64,000 bases of DNA from Medicago truncatula (GCF_003473485.1 NC_053048.1:29198755-29262754), one strand, 5' to 3'. Shown: positions 1-11,330, counted from the first letter of the stretch. The notes: generated from the sequence alone by a model not told the origin. Numbers and translations are program-made.

Positions 1-480
1 GAAAGACAAAATACCAGGGACAAAAAAGAAAAATCAAGAATAAAAAGAAAATAAGAAAGGCCATAAGAAAAAAGAAGTGTTGCTCAACCACCCTTGGGTT
101 TAGTCTTGAACTGAGTGATGTAGGAATTGAGTTTGTTGAGTTGTTTCCTCTTCTTTTTGTCAGATAAGGTGTAAAAGTGGCGTTAGCATCTTGGCCTTGA
201 ATAAGAATAGGTTCCTTCTCCTTGGAAATGTTTGTTGTGGTCAATGTTTGTTGTATAAGCTCAAGTTCTCTTGTTACTATCGGATACCTGTGAGGAATAA
301 CAATAGAAAAAAGGTGGATCTGGGATGCCTCACAGAAGGAGATTTAACAACAATAGTCTCATACTGCACCGATTTAAGAATAGGTCTTTATCCAACCAAT
401 GTAGACGAATTCATAATTTTATCGGCGACATTTGATAAAGTATGGTGGAAAGTTATGCTTGCCTTAGAATGATGCTTAAT
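1..480. other. Unassigned left edge
   Basis: No gene can be supported. On the - strand, positions 65-150 can be read as a lysine-rich stretch (KKRKQLNKLNSYI followed by a stop), which could be the tail of a gene fragment, but no family is recognised. A 93-codon open frame on the + strand at 191-472 has no recognisable domain. Confidence 0.2.
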
Positions 481-483
481 ATA

Positions 484-905
484 AGTAACCATGGGTATAG
501 TTATTAAATGGATTGGTTTAGGCCATCCCAGCCCAGTCCAATGGGACAATGGCTATAACTGAGTTGGGCTAGCCTGCCTGATTGATGTATGAGCTATTAA
601 CAAAAGAAATTATAATACATGAGAAGTGAGAACTTGGTTCAAAATGACAATTCAAATTAGTAGGGTTTTTTTATAAAAAGGAAAAAAAAAAAAAAAACTC
701 AAACCAAAATATATTTCTTTAATTAAAAATTATTTTTTATTTATTTTAAATGGGTTGCCCCGAAGCCCAATGGGTTAGTCCGGCCCGACCTGTTTTTGAA
801 ATTGGGTTGGGCCGAAAAAGCTCATATTCTTTTTGGCCCTGAATTTTGATGCCCGACCTGGCCCTAAAATGAGCTGGTTCGTTAGCCCAACCAATTTTTT
901 ACAAC
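484..905. mobile_element. hAT-like non-autonomous element (probable)
   Basis: The ends are loosely inverted: TAGTTATTAAATGGATTGG on the left and, read in reverse, TAGTGTTGTAAAAAATTGG on the right. Both lead into GGC/GCC-rich arms (gcccagtccaatggg and gggttggg-type motifs) around an AT-rich core. This layout matches the element at 59357-60048, which has a clear 8-bp duplication. A target duplication is not clear here, so class assignment is tentative. Confidence 0.4.
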
Positions 906-1139
906 ACTAACTGTGGGGGACTTCAGCGCTGCTGGTGCATCAGTCTCGATTAGAGGTAGTCAACAAATCAAAATGAACCTCTATGTCGCGGTTCAAGGAA
1001 TGTTCCGGAGGCGTAACAAAAGTTTCATTAATAGAAATAGTTTTACCATTAGTAGCAACAATTGCATCATTATCATCAAAAAAAACAATTGCATCATGGG
1101 TCACAACATTTGTATCAACAATGTCGTCATTCGTAAGAA

Positions 1140-1330
1140 CAGTTGTAATACAGACATGACAACACAACTCGCATCCGCCGAGTTCCACCCGCCCCCGCCC
1201 CGATTTTAACGGGAAAAAGCCGAATTTACTGAGCGCGGGTGCAGGAAAAACCCGGAGTTTTAAAGTGGGGCCAGAGTCAGGGGATACTCACACCCGTCCC
1301 GCACCCACCCCCGCCCCGACCCCATATACA
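1140..1330. repeat. C-rich repeat fragment
   Basis: A GC-rich island (cccgcccccgccccg, cgcacccacccccgccc) stands in AT-rich DNA. Similar composition and motifs recur at 6165-6335 (gggtgggggtgggggcg, cccacccccgctccgcccc). Both are probably pieces of one dispersed repeat family. No reading frame is supported. Confidence 0.4.
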
Positions 1331-3156
1331 CGAATTTACCTTATTAGGCTTATTTTTCTATAGGCAAATGTTAATTATTAGTAATTAGACCATGTCCAAT
1401 GGTGTGTTTAATGTGCCATTCAACACCATTTTTCTCTCCAATGGCATGTTTAATGAGTGTTGAATTGGAAGAAAGAGGAGAGAGAGGATGAATGGATTCA
1501 ACTGTGTTGAAAGCAGTCCGGAATGCCACGCGGCGCGCTGCAATTGGCTGAAAGATGGCGCGTGCAGCACATGTAACGCCCTCTCTAATTATTTGAATAT
1601 TTTTAATGAGTTTAGAATACACTTATATGATTTGTATAATTTATATGATTTATTTTGATGAGTGATATTTTGTTATGATATATGTTGGTATTTATTAGTA
1701 TAACATATATGTTATTTGGTTTAGAAATATAAATGTTATTTGATTTAAAAATATAAATGTTATTTGATTTAGAAATATATATGTTATTTGATTTAGAAAT
1801 ATATATATGTTATAGAAATATATTTGTTATAGAGATATAATTGTTATTTGTTGTATAAATATTTTATATATATATATTAGAATAGAATATTGAGATTTTG
1901 GTAGGCAATCTAATATATTTTTGTACTGAATAATATATTTTTGTACTTAATATGATATATTTTGGTACTCAATTGATATATTTAATTACTAGATCTAATA
2001 GGTGCATTACTTGTTTCTCACTTATTAGTTGTAAATTATCTCTATAAATAGAGAACTCACACAGTGCATTCTACACACCGAAATTCACAGTTGATACTTC
2101 CTGTGCTTTTCTTCTCTTCTCCCTCTTTTGACTTGTGTTGACGAGTCTTTCTTCTTTTTCTACTCCTTTCTGTCCCTTCGGAATTAAAAGTGTTCTTAAG
2201 ACTATAATCCCTCTTCGGTTTAATATCCTTTTAGATAAGAGAAAGCAGTAGAGTCCTTCGTCGATCAATCCAAAGGTAAGGGTGAGACTAACTTTGCAAT
2301 TCTATTAAGTATGTGAATCAATGGTTAGGTTTAACATGATGTAGGATGAGTTTTTGAGGAATTGAAAAGTAGGTTAAAATTGTAGAATTAATGAATAAAC
2401 GGTGGAAACTTGTTAAAAAGATGTAGAAACTGTCCTTAGACCTTAGATAGTGATTAAGATGATTTGATGATATTTATAATGTTATATAATTAGATATATA
2501 TTGCATGAATTATGTTTGATGATTGAGATGTTGATGACGTGCATTTGTAATTGTTATATATGATGATTATCATTATTGATTGATGCTATTTTGTTGTTGT
2601 GATGAATATGATTTACTTTGATGATATGATTAATGAGAGAATATTATATACTGTGAATTAATGATTAAATGCATTACTTGAAATATTATTGAATGATCAA
2701 GATGTTGAAATGAATTGTTATTAAGCTTGATATGAATTGATTATGCTGCAATTGTTGTTAAACTAAGTTGCATGAGTTGTTGTTGATTATCATTTGATAT
2801 TGTTATATCTTGAGATGTTTAAGTGTCGCCTATGTTGTTGTTGTTGGTTATGTGAAATATTTATATGACTTATGTGGAAGATGTATGATGTTTAAGTTGT
2901 TGATACTTTATATTAATATTGTTATGTTGTGAATTGGTTGTGCTGTTTCTGTTGCTTTTATGAACTGGTAAGTTGTTTATAATGTGATTTAATGATTAAA
3001 TTCATTACTCGAAATATTATTGAATTATATTAGGAGCTTTGTCCTCCGCACGATTATTAGTATGAATAAGTTGATGATGAACTCCAAATTATTGGATGTA
3101 TAAGTGATAAGTTGATTAAGGTGTCTTGTCGATAGAGTCCATGCATTAGCATTCAT

Positions 3157-3228
3157 TGAGCTTTGTCCTCACCACGATTAGGAGCTTTGTCCTCCGCACG
3201 ATTAGGAGCTTTGTCCTCCGCACGATTA
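3157..3228. repeat. 24-bp minisatellite in LTR
   Basis: There are three tandem units of about 24 bp with core gagctttgtcctccgcacga (3157-3180, 3181-3204, 3205-3228). An identical isolated unit sits at 3033-3056. Confidence 0.85.
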
Positions 3229-3850
3229 AAGTATATTAATACTTATGATGACGATTGGTACCACATGCATATAAGTGTCTAAGTTGCATTGTCGCATTTG
3301 TCGAGTCAAAGTCGTTGTTGATGAATTATCATCCATGAGTTGTCGAGTTGTCTTCTACCCATGTGTTGTTAAAGAAGTACCTATGAAGATTATACGATGT
3401 TTATGATGTGAATTATATGATGTTGACTAAGATGTTGCTATGTTGTTTAAGATATTGATTATGATATTGTTATATTGTTATGTTGTTATGATGTTGTATA
3501 TGATACTGATTATAATGTTATGATGTTGTTTACGATGTTGATTATATGATGTTATTATGATGCTATATGTTGTGATGTATATAAGTGTTATTATTAAGTG
3601 ATGAATATGTTGTTCTATATATGATTAATATTATTAAGTGAATATTATGTTATGTTATTGATGATGATCGAATGTTGTGATTACTTGGTAATTGTTTATC
3701 AAAGATGTTATGATGTTTAAGATGATATTGTTTAAGATGATATTGTTTAAGATGTTTATGTTGAAGATTTATGATGTTGATTTTGGTGTTAGTATGTGTT
3801 GATTATATTTTTATAAGATGATGAATATGTTGTTATTATAAGAAGATGAA

Positions 3851-4084
3851 TATGTTGTTGTTATATTATTATATTATGAAGAGATGATGTATATATAATT
3901 ATTATTATTATTAAGTGAATATCATGCTATGTTGTTGTTATATTATTATATTATGACGAGATGATGTATATATAATTATTATTATTATTAAATGAATATC
4001 ATGCTATGTTGTTGTTATATTATTATATTATGATGAGATGATGTATATATAATTATTATTATTATTATTAAGTGAATATCATGT
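3851..4084. repeat. 77-bp minisatellite in LTR
   Basis: Three head-to-tail units start at 3851, 3928 and 4005 (77, 77 and 80 bp). Each opens tatgttgttgttatattatt and contains gatgatgtatatataatt. A partial fourth unit begins at 4085. Confidence 0.85.
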
Positions 4085-5277
4085 TACGTTGTTGTTATAT
4101 TATTATAAGAAGATGTTTATGTTATGATGTAGATAATTATTACTATTAATAAGAGATGATTATATTGTGTTGTTTTAAAGTTATTAGTGATGATGATATC
4201 TATGAGTTGTTAAGTGTACTTGATGATGTTTATGTTAAATTGATAAGTTGTCTTTTATTCATGAATTGATAATGAGATGTTTGATGAATAATTATTATTA
4301 TGAATTAATGATGTTGTTATGTTGTATATGAATTAGGATTAAGATGTTGTTATGCTATATATGAACTATGACTATGATGTGATGATCTATGTTTGTTACG
4401 ATTTGGTTAATATGTGTTAAATGATAATTAGAAGTTGGTTGAGTTATTAAGAATTATTACATGAAGAATTATTATTACTAATAGATGAAGTTATTTGTGT
4501 TGTTAAATATAATTATTGAATTATATGCTTGATATTATTGTTTTGTGAAATCTCACCCCTTCTGCTTGAAAATGTTGCTCTTCGTATGAGTAACTTGCAG
4601 GTATTAATGATTAGTAGGAGTGGTGGCTCAAGTGTCTCCAGGTGCTCTGATACGTAACGGGATGGGAACTTTGTTATTGCTTTCTATTCCTTACGTATTG
4701 TTTTTGAAGAATTATGACTATGTTTTTAGAATGGATTTTTATGACATAATTGTAAAGAGGCCTTAGTGCCAAAGACTGGTTTTAGTTATTGAATAAATTC
4801 CGTTGAGAAGTATTAAAGATTTTGTTATTGAATTTTAAAGGATAAATAGTTATTTATTCAGTTTATGATTTTATGAAAAGAAGTGTAGCATTCCGTTTAC
4901 GTGAATAACTTTGATTATTAAATGAAATTTTTATGTTGGGAAAACGGGGTGTTACAGCACACGCGCCGACAGGGCGCGTGAGTGTTCAGAGACGCGGAGA
5001 GAGAAACGAGTTTTGGATAGATAGGGACACGTGGCGCGTTTTAATTGGTTGTCCGGATTCTTATAATTTTAACAATTGGACCTCAATTATTTCGTTGTAA
5101 ATTAATTTTAAAAAAATAAAAAAATACCAAAATTCATGATTTTTTTTTCTCTATAAATAGAGACTTGGTTCATTTAATTTGGACACAGAAAAAAAAACCA
5201 AGTTTTTCACTATCTTCTTCTTATTATTATCTTTCTATTAGCAAACTAAGTGAAGTTTTAATCTTATTTTTAGTGAA

Positions 5278-5412
5278 ATGGATCCCAATAATAACCATTT
5301 CAACACCCAAAATTATTCTAATTACCCATTTAACTACGAAAATCCCAACAATTATCCAAATCCAAATGAATTTTTCAACCAACGTCCTCAAATTATTTGT
5401 ATTGCATTTTAA
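5278..5412 (+). pseudogene. Truncated Harbinger ORF1-like reading frame
   Basis: A TATA box (ctataaatag, about 5152) precedes an ATG at 5278 that opens a 44-codon frame beginning MDPNNNHFNTQNY and rich in N, P and F, ending at TAA 5410-5412. An N-terminal MDPNNNHF..NY run is typical of the MYB/SANT-like first ORF of plant Harbinger elements (often misannotated as glutathione S-transferase T3-like). The family assignment is from memory. The frame stops where the DNA-binding domain should start, so it is a non-functional remnant. Confidence 0.45.
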
Positions 5413-5769
5413 GTTATTTGTGTGTCGTGTGCTTAGTTTGTTGTACTTGCATTTTAAATTAAGAAAATAAAAATAAATTATTTTACAATTTTTTTTCTTT
5501 CCAAAAATACTAAAAAATAAATAGTTAATTGTATTATTTTAATTTAATTATAATCGATAATTTTATGTAATTATAAAAACAAAAATTAAATAAGAATAAG
5601 AAATAAAAAGTGGTGGGGTAGAGTGTTGAATGAAAAACCATTGGAGAGGGTAAAAGTTGAATGAGTGTTGAATAAGAGAGAGAAAATGATGTGGAGTGTT
5701 GGGAATTGAAAAAGTGGGTGTTGAATGCTGTTGAATATGTTGAACCATTGGGGATGGTCTTAGTAATTA

Positions 5770-7185
5770 GCAGTTATGTTATTTTTACTAGGATTCAATC
5801 AGGTGGACTCTCTTGGGAACTTGGGCATAATAACTAATAAGTTATATAAGAAATAGATTTAAATACGTATTACGATAGTTCAATTTGATGAAACCAAATC
5901 CCAATCTCATTGAAGCAGCATAGAAAATTTGCGAAGCTAGCAAGCAGATAGGCGAGTCCAAGTATGATCTAGTTTTATGTAAAACATTTGAGCTTGTTGA
6001 TAGTGATGTATCTTGTACTTGCTTTTTTGCTGTGCTTCATCAACATTGTCACCTATGTCCTAATGTACTGTACTGATTGGGTTGGTTTATTGTTCATTAG
6101 AGAATCCCAGATACAATCGAAATGTAAAATTTTATATGTAGCACAAGTTTTTTTTTTCCTACACTTTTCACGGGTGGGGGTGGGGGCGAGACTGGGAAAC
6201 ATGTCCCCATTGCGGGAAGGTATGGGGGTAAAGTTTCTATTCCCTTCGGGTTTGAGGGCGGGGCTCAGTACCGTGAAACGGGAGCGGGTCGGGTATGTTA
6301 AAACCCACCCCCGCTCCGCCCCATTGCCATGTCTAAGTTGCATCATGAGGGACATATTTTCCACATTTTGAACATGAGTAATAACATGTGCCATATTCAC
6401 CGGTGGTTCACAAGCTTTGAATTGTTTTCTTCTTTTCAACATATTTTTGAATTGTTTTCTTCAAAACATGTGCGAGTTTCTTACCACGATCTACCTTTTC
6501 TACAACTTTCAAAGGGATCTTCCAACGGCATGACGTGATGTCATGAACGATAACCTGGCAATTTGAACAAAAGCCAAGAAACCATTCAATTGAAACTTTC
6601 ATTTTGAATAAAAGTTTGACTAAATAATAATTAAATAATACTCTTCTTTCAAAAAATAAATAAATTAATAATACATTAATGAGGGTATTTTAGTAAATGA
6701 TACATTTTGTCATGTTACAATACCAATGGAACATTTATTATTTTTTCCACTATTATACCTTTATTTATTAAATTTCATCCAACTTAACTAATCTACTAAC
6801 TACAATTAATGAGGATATTTTAGTAAATGATACTAATTTTACCATTGAAATCTACACAATTAATCATTTCTTTAATAATCGTGCATAAACCTTAAACGAC
6901 TAATATTGTGAGACGGATGAGTAAAATTTTGACGGAATAAAAAGTTCATGCAAGTTTTAAATAATAATTAATGAAGTTCAAGAAAGTTTGACTGATTACA
7001 AGCAATAAATGATACTATCGTTTGTTTGAAATGAATAATTTCATATTAATGTCAATAAAGATTATTACGTTTTTTATAATAAAAATAATAATTAAAAACA
7101 TCCACAAAATGTTGAATTCTCATTGCATATTAAATCTTCTCTTTAAAGTCATTATTTTAGTAATTATTTAAATATTTATAAATAT
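5770..7185. other. Intergenic, repeat fragments only
   Basis: AT-rich with a GC-rich repeat piece at 6165-6335 related to 1140-1330. A - strand stretch at 6408-6602 contains FCSNCQVIVHDITSCRW, which loosely recalls a zinc-knuckle segment of a retroelement, but it is too short to assign. No gene is seen. Confidence 0.35.
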
Positions 7186-7190
7186 TAGTC

Positions 7191-7200
7191 CTATATATAA
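7191..7200 (+). promoter_or_regulatory. Putative TATA box of DEFL gene
   Basis: The sequence ctatatataa lies 59-68 bases before the DEFL start codon at 7259, a plausible distance for a plant TATA box with a short leader. Confidence 0.45.
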
Positions 7201-7258
7201 TGAAGATGTTAGTCTTATATGTTGCAATAAAATAACAAATAAGGTGAAATCCTACACA

Positions 7259-7839
7259 ATGGCTTCTCATGTCTATCAATCTAGTCTTCAGTGGATTCTG
7301 TGCTTTCTTTTTGTTTTTGCTTTGCTTTCAGGTAAAAGACAAACGTTAGTTTCAATTACTAAGCCATGAGATGATCACATAGTTAACATTTCTTTCACAT
7401 TTAACTGAAAAAATCTCTTAGCTTTCAATTGTTATATATTTACCATGAAAGTTTCTCTATTTGTAACGAATGTCTTAAGAACACTTTTTAAAAATTTTAC
7501 ATGTTAAGTTTTTGTAAAATTTGTACATTCAATGCATCGAAAATTGATGTATCAGATATTTTTAATAAATAATTTCTTAATTGAAAATCCTTAAAAAATA
7601 TTCTTAAAACACTCGTTAACAAGACCTAGTTTATTTTGTTTGCAGGATTTGCAACTAGTTCACGTGGTGGTACCCCAGGACTAAGCTGCAGGAGGAAATG
7701 CATAAATAATCAAGAGTGCAATCAATATTGCAATAAACATGGCTTTGGGAGAGGTGGTTATTGTTATTGTATGGGAACAACTCTTGGAGCTGCGGAATGC
7801 CCAGTTCCCGGCCAAGTTAAGTTGTGTTGCTGTCATTAG
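7259..7839 (+). CDS. Defensin-like (DEFL) secreted cysteine-rich peptide
   Basis: Two exons, 7259-7331 and 7646-7839, joined in phase 1 across a 314-bp intron with GT..AG borders, give 88 residues. Residues 1-25 form a hydrophobic signal peptide (WILCFLFVFALLSG). The intron falls just at the end of the signal peptide, as is typical of plant DEFL/LCR genes. The mature part has ten cysteines. The first six follow a CS-alpha-beta pattern (C-x3-C-x5-C-x3-C-x10-C-x-C) with a GxC gamma-core (GRGGYCYC), followed by an unusual tail with one Cys and a terminal CCC. Such peptides are secreted and usually act in antimicrobial defence, reproduction or symbiosis; the role here is unknown. The four extra C-terminal cysteines separate it from four/six-Cys nodule NCR peptides. 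Confidence 0.8.
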
Positions 7840-7870
7840 TGATGATGTTATTGTACTCTTTAAAATACCT

Positions 7871-8076
7871 AATAAATAAAGGGAAATATTAACTGGTGCT
7901 CCTGCACTAGTTAAGGATACTAAAAGGAAAGTATATAGTAGTTAATGCATTGAAATTGTGTAATTAATTTATAAAAAAAATTAAAAACAGTTTTCTTTTA
8001 TGGTAATAATTTTATTTTTTTGTATGCTTAGCTAGTGCCTCCGGGGTACCGGTTAGCATGACCCATAAAGGGAAAT
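7871..8076. mobile_element. Small fold-back element, copy I
   Basis: Ends are inverted: taactggtgctcctgcacta on the left versus taaccggtaccccggaggca read from the right end. The same element recurs at about 12645-14545, where it is interrupted by a larger insertion. Flanks share ataaagggaaat (7872-7883 and 8065-8076), possibly a target duplication. Confidence 0.55.
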
Positions 8077-8079
8077 GCT

Positions 8080-8950
8080 ACAAAACCATCATGGTGCAAT
8101 ATTTTAACAACAATGATAGATTGACACTCTTAATGTGTACACCTCTATGTATCACTCTGAAATATTTAAGTTAATCAAATATATGGTCTGTGTGACCACA
8201 TTTTTTTAAGGCTTAATTGCACTTTTCCCCCCTATAGTTTGTCAATTGTGCGATTTTGCACCCCATAGTTTTAAACGAGCGATTTTGCCCCCTATAGTTT
8301 TCCCCCTTTCTGATTTTATGGTCCCCATGACATTTAGTGCTGGTTTTTTTATCAATTAATGTGTGCCACATGTGTAATTCTATTTTTTAAAAAATAAAAA
8401 AATGGTATTTTTCACATTTTGAGAGAAGGAGCACGTGATTTTTCAGATTTTAAGAAGAAATATCACGTGCCTCCTTCTCTCAAAATCTGAAAAATACCAT
8501 TTTTTTTATTTTTAAAAAAATGAAATTACACACGTGGCACGCATTAATTGATAAAAAACAGACATATCAGCACTAAATGTCATGGGGACCATAGAATCAT
8601 AAAGGGGAAAACTATAGGGAGCAAAATCGCTCGTTTAAAACTATGGGGTGCAAAATCGCACAATTGACAAACTATAGGGGGAAAAGTGCAATTAAACATT
8701 TTTTTAATTGCGTGACTACTATTTTTTCAGAATTTATTTGGTTAACTAAGTGGAAAAATAATGATCACGCATATTTTAGTTGCGTGACCATATTTTTCAG
8801 CTTTTAAATATGGTCACACAACTGAAAAAAATGTGGTTACACAAACTATATATTTAGTTAATTGAAATTTTCTAAACTGATACAAAGATGTACACATTTC
8901 ATAGTGTCAACTATCTTTATTAGTATTTTAATAGGTTGTACATGGTTGGA
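8080..8950. mobile_element. Outer fold-back element hosting a second fold-back
   Basis: Sequence before 8210 (tgacactcttaatgtgtaca, ttaatcaaatatatggt) reappears inverted after 8697 (acaaactatatatttagtta, tgtacacatttcatagtgtc). The two arms are imperfect, indicating age. The central insertion at 8210-8697 is younger and more symmetrical. Confidence 0.6.
8210..8697. mobile_element. MULE-like fold-back MITE (488 bp)
   Basis: Starts GGCTTAATTGCACTTTT and ends AAAAGTGCAATTAAAC, with inverted arms of about 240 bp that cover almost the whole element (for example gcgattttgcaccccatag on the left and its complement at 8640). It is flanked by atttttttaa on both sides (8200-8209 and 8698-8707). A 9-10 bp duplication with long inverted arms fits Mutator-like non-autonomous elements. 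Confidence 0.75.
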
Positions 8951-9252
8951 TCGGAATTAATTGCTATGAAGTGACTATAAAACATTTTCAAACAAACACC
9001 TAATCCAATCACACCAGATTTACCAAATAGATATTTGTTGAAATATTTTAAAAAGTAATCTAAAAAGTGATTCTATAAAATAAATTGATTAAAAGCATGT
9101 CTAAAATAAAATATTGTTAGTGCATATATAAATTAAATCCGAACTGATAATGGTTTGGAAACCTTTTTGTAATTATCGGTTATGATTTTTGGATTACAAT
9201 TGTTTTGGATGATAGTTTACCGAAACATGGCAGGTAATTGTAAAGAAAATAG

Positions 9253-9378
9253 TCCCGTGAGCATAGCTCGGTTGGTAGGACAATGCATTATTATATGCAG
9301 TAGTCAGGGGGTTCGAATCTCGGACACCCCACTTATTCATCTTATAAGGTGAATTCTAGCCACTAGACTACTGACAAA
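9253..9378 (+). mobile_element. tRNA-derived SINE
   Basis: A pol III-type head (agcatagctcggttggtagg as box A region, ggttcgaatctcgg as box B) is followed by a short body and a poly(A) run. The same family appears at 14754, 39484, 42133 and 48413 on the + strand and at 45424 on the - strand. The cloverleaf is not complete enough to be a functional tRNA gene. Confidence 0.75.
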
Positions 9379-9599
9379 AAAAAAATTGTAAAGAAAGTAT
9401 ATTCTTAATACAATTTTTTTTTTATTTTTTTGCAAAGAAACAAAAATTATCAAGGAAAAATAGGGAAACATTGCATATTAAGAAGTGCAATTCAACGCTC
9501 TCATAAGTTAGATAAGTTTTGTTGGTAGATCGACATTGAAGCCTACTATCAGATCAGTTAGGATCGTCCTAAGTTAAAAACATATACTATCAATAAAGA

Positions 9600-9960
9600 T
9601 AAGAAATTGTTATTCACACAATCACACCCAAAAAAAAAAGATAAGAGAGTGTTTTTGGGAGATTCCTTCAAGTTGGGAAGTCGTTGTACCGAACTTGTTT
9701 TAGGGGGATCCTTCTCCATTTGCTCAATGAATATATTCTTTTGGAATGCCCGCGGTTTTCTTAGGCGGTTGTTGTTGATTGTTTACGTTTTTTTGCTTTT
9801 GTTTTTTGCATTTTACTTTTTCCTTTATGTTTTAAGGGTTTTGGCCTAGTCCCTCCTCTTGTATATTTTCCCCACTTTTTTAATAAAATTTATTTGTGTT
9901 TGGCGGCAGAGGATGGAGGTTCTTTGGGGTACCAACCTAGTTAGGTGTCGTTGTTGTTGG
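9600..9960 (+). mobile_element. Internally deleted LINE remnant
   Basis: The frame runs ...SICSMNIFFWNARGF.. where MNI-FWNARG matches the typical start of LINE ORF2 endonuclease (MKILSWNxRG). It then goes straight into a sequence resembling a LINE 3' end (tagtccctcctcttgtatat, aataaaatttatttgtgt, ggcggcagaggatggaggtt). Reverse transcriptase is missing, so the ends appear joined by internal deletion. Family recognition is from memory. Confidence 0.45.
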
Positions 9961-10830
9961 AAATTTAGGTCTCAATAAGAACAGGTTTCATAAAACATGT
10001 TCAACAATTATGAATGAATCAACAATAGCGGAAGCAAACTGAACATTGAACATGATTATGATCGGATCTACGACATGTTTGATTTATCAAGATATTGAGG
10101 ATTAGGTATTAGGAATACCTGGATGAAGCTATGGTGGCAGCCCTCTTGACAAACAACGATAAAGAGAGGAGATGATCTGAAACAAATATCAACATCAACA
10201 CGGTTAGCGGCGGCTGATTTGGTTTTTCATCAACTGGTACCTTTATGCCTCAAGTTCTCTTCAGATTGGGAGAAGAGAGAGTTTTGCCATGTACGGTATA
10301 TTGGAGACCATAGTCTCTTTTATATTGGATGGCCATTAGGGTTTCCCATTATTCCGTTAATGGGCCATCCGGACATCCACTCATTGAGTCCATATCAACT
10401 ACTTATATATTTAATTAATTATCTAATTAGAAATCTAATAGCCTTATTACTTAATTTTATCACTAATCAACTAAGGCTCACAGTTGATAAATAACTAATA
10501 TAATTATTGTTACGGTATTTGCCTACATAATAATATTGGAATATAATAAATAATAAAATATTTCATCAGTTATTTCCCCTTGATGCTTGTCCTTGCTCAT
10601 GGCGTAGAAAAAAAGATTCCCACACGGCTTAAACTGTTGGCATTGATGCAATTCACATCGGAAAAAATTAATTCTCAACGATGTGATACGTGTGCTCCAG
10701 ATATAAGAACAAAAATTTGGTTTCAAGATTTATATTAAATAAGGTTGGATTCACTCATAAAATAGCCAGCCTAATTTTTTAGTGAGAGAAACTATGTATT
10801 CTCTCTAAGTTTTCTTCCTCTTTCATTCAT
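9961..10830. other. Possible Copia LTR-like stretch and spacer
   Basis: The sequence tgttggaaatttaggtctca at 9954 resembles the start of many Copia LTRs, but no matching end or target duplication was found. No gene is seen in this interval. Confidence 0.25.
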
Positions 10831-10834
10831 CGAG

Positions 10835-11330
10835 GAGGGGTGATTTTAGGTCAATTTTTAATCTAGAATCACCCCTCTGCATCTTTTTTCCCCTTTCTTT
10901 CAATCTAAATAAGTGATTTTCACATACATCAAGTTTTTCTTTCGTTTTTTTTCGTGATTTCGTCGTCTTAGTTCGACGTTGTGTTGTTCGTCGTCTTGTG
11001 CGGCGTTGTTTGATTTCACATTTTTAGTTGTGCGGCGTTCGTTTGGTTCGTATTGAAAGATCAGCTTCAGCCAATCACAAATTCAATCAATGATTTGAGC
11101 GTCAACGTTGCAGATCCAGAAGCATGAGTATTCTGGTGATTTAGATTTCATCATATTATTTGTTGGCATTTTGCCGTTGTATGCTATTAATTTGGGTGTT
11201 GGGAGTTTTTTCGCAGATTCACCCTATACGTTTTTAGCGATATTGATCATGTTGGGTGGTTTATGTTTACAATATAGGGTTATAACTCAGATTCACAATG
11301 TTGGGTGGTTTCAATAAGATTAATAATGAC
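10835..11330 (+). repeat. Hairpin-plus-ORF repeat, copy 1
   Basis: A palindromic head (gaggggtgatt...aatcacccctc, 10835-10877) is followed by a spacer with repeated cgtcgtc/gcggcgttgtt motifs and an ORF encoding ..QIQKHEYSGDLDFIILFVG..LPLYAIN.. (about 11108-11317). Copies 2 and 3 have the same layout. In this copy the ancestral start region reads ATGATTTGA, so the frame has no in-frame ATG at that place. The element type is not recognised. Confidence 0.6.

Larger units (their letters stand above)
1572..4956 (+). mobile_element. Solo LTR-type insertion (about 3.4 kb)
   Basis: It begins TGTAACGCCC and ends GGGGTGTTACA, the TG..CA inverted ends typical of plant Ty3/Gypsy LTRs. It is flanked by a perfect 5-bp duplication GCACA (1567-1571 and 4957-4961). 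A TATA box (ctataaatag, about 2041-2050) is followed by a transcription-start-like region whose sequence at 2086-2255 recurs at 11815-11950. No gag-pol coding is seen, so this is best read as a very long solo LTR. It carries two internal minisatellites (24-bp and 77-bp units). Long LTRs are known for Ogre/Tat-type legume elements; membership is inferred. Confidence 0.65.
1388..5759. mobile_element. PIF/Harbinger-like element interrupted by an LTR insertion
   Basis: The left terminal sequence GACCATGTCCAATGG (1388) pairs with the right end, which in reverse reads GACCATCCCCAATGG (ending 5759), 13 of 15 identical. Each end is flanked by TTA, within a 10-bp identical flank TTAGTAATTA (1378-1387 and 5760-5769). 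A TTA duplication and CCAATGG-type termini fit PIF/Harbinger elements. Just inside the right half is a TATA box followed by a short ORF whose start resembles Harbinger ORF1 (MYB/SANT-type) proteins. The inner 1572-4956 is a separate, later insertion. A 9-10 bp duplication would instead suggest a Mutator-type element, so the class is probable rather than proven. Confidence 0.6.

Noticed and set aside
2340-4500. Tandem gatgatg/ttgttgt-rich DNA as a CRISPR-like or satellite array
   Set aside because: Repeats are irregular AT-rich trinucleotide drift within an LTR. Only the 24-bp and 77-bp units are true tandem repeats, and they have no spacers.
1567-4961. A gene inside the Harbinger element
   Set aside because: GCACA duplication and TG..CA ends show an LTR-type insertion, and no coding frame above about 65 codons exists in it.
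5988-6442. Overlapping long frames on both strands around a GC-rich island
   Set aside because: The openness comes from the C/G-rich repeat at 6165-6335, which is shared in style with 1140-1330. Neither frame resembles a protein.
9954-10560. Complete Copia solo LTR
   Set aside because: A plausible TGTTGGAAAT start, but no terminal inverted end or 5-bp duplication could be located, so only a low-confidence note was kept.
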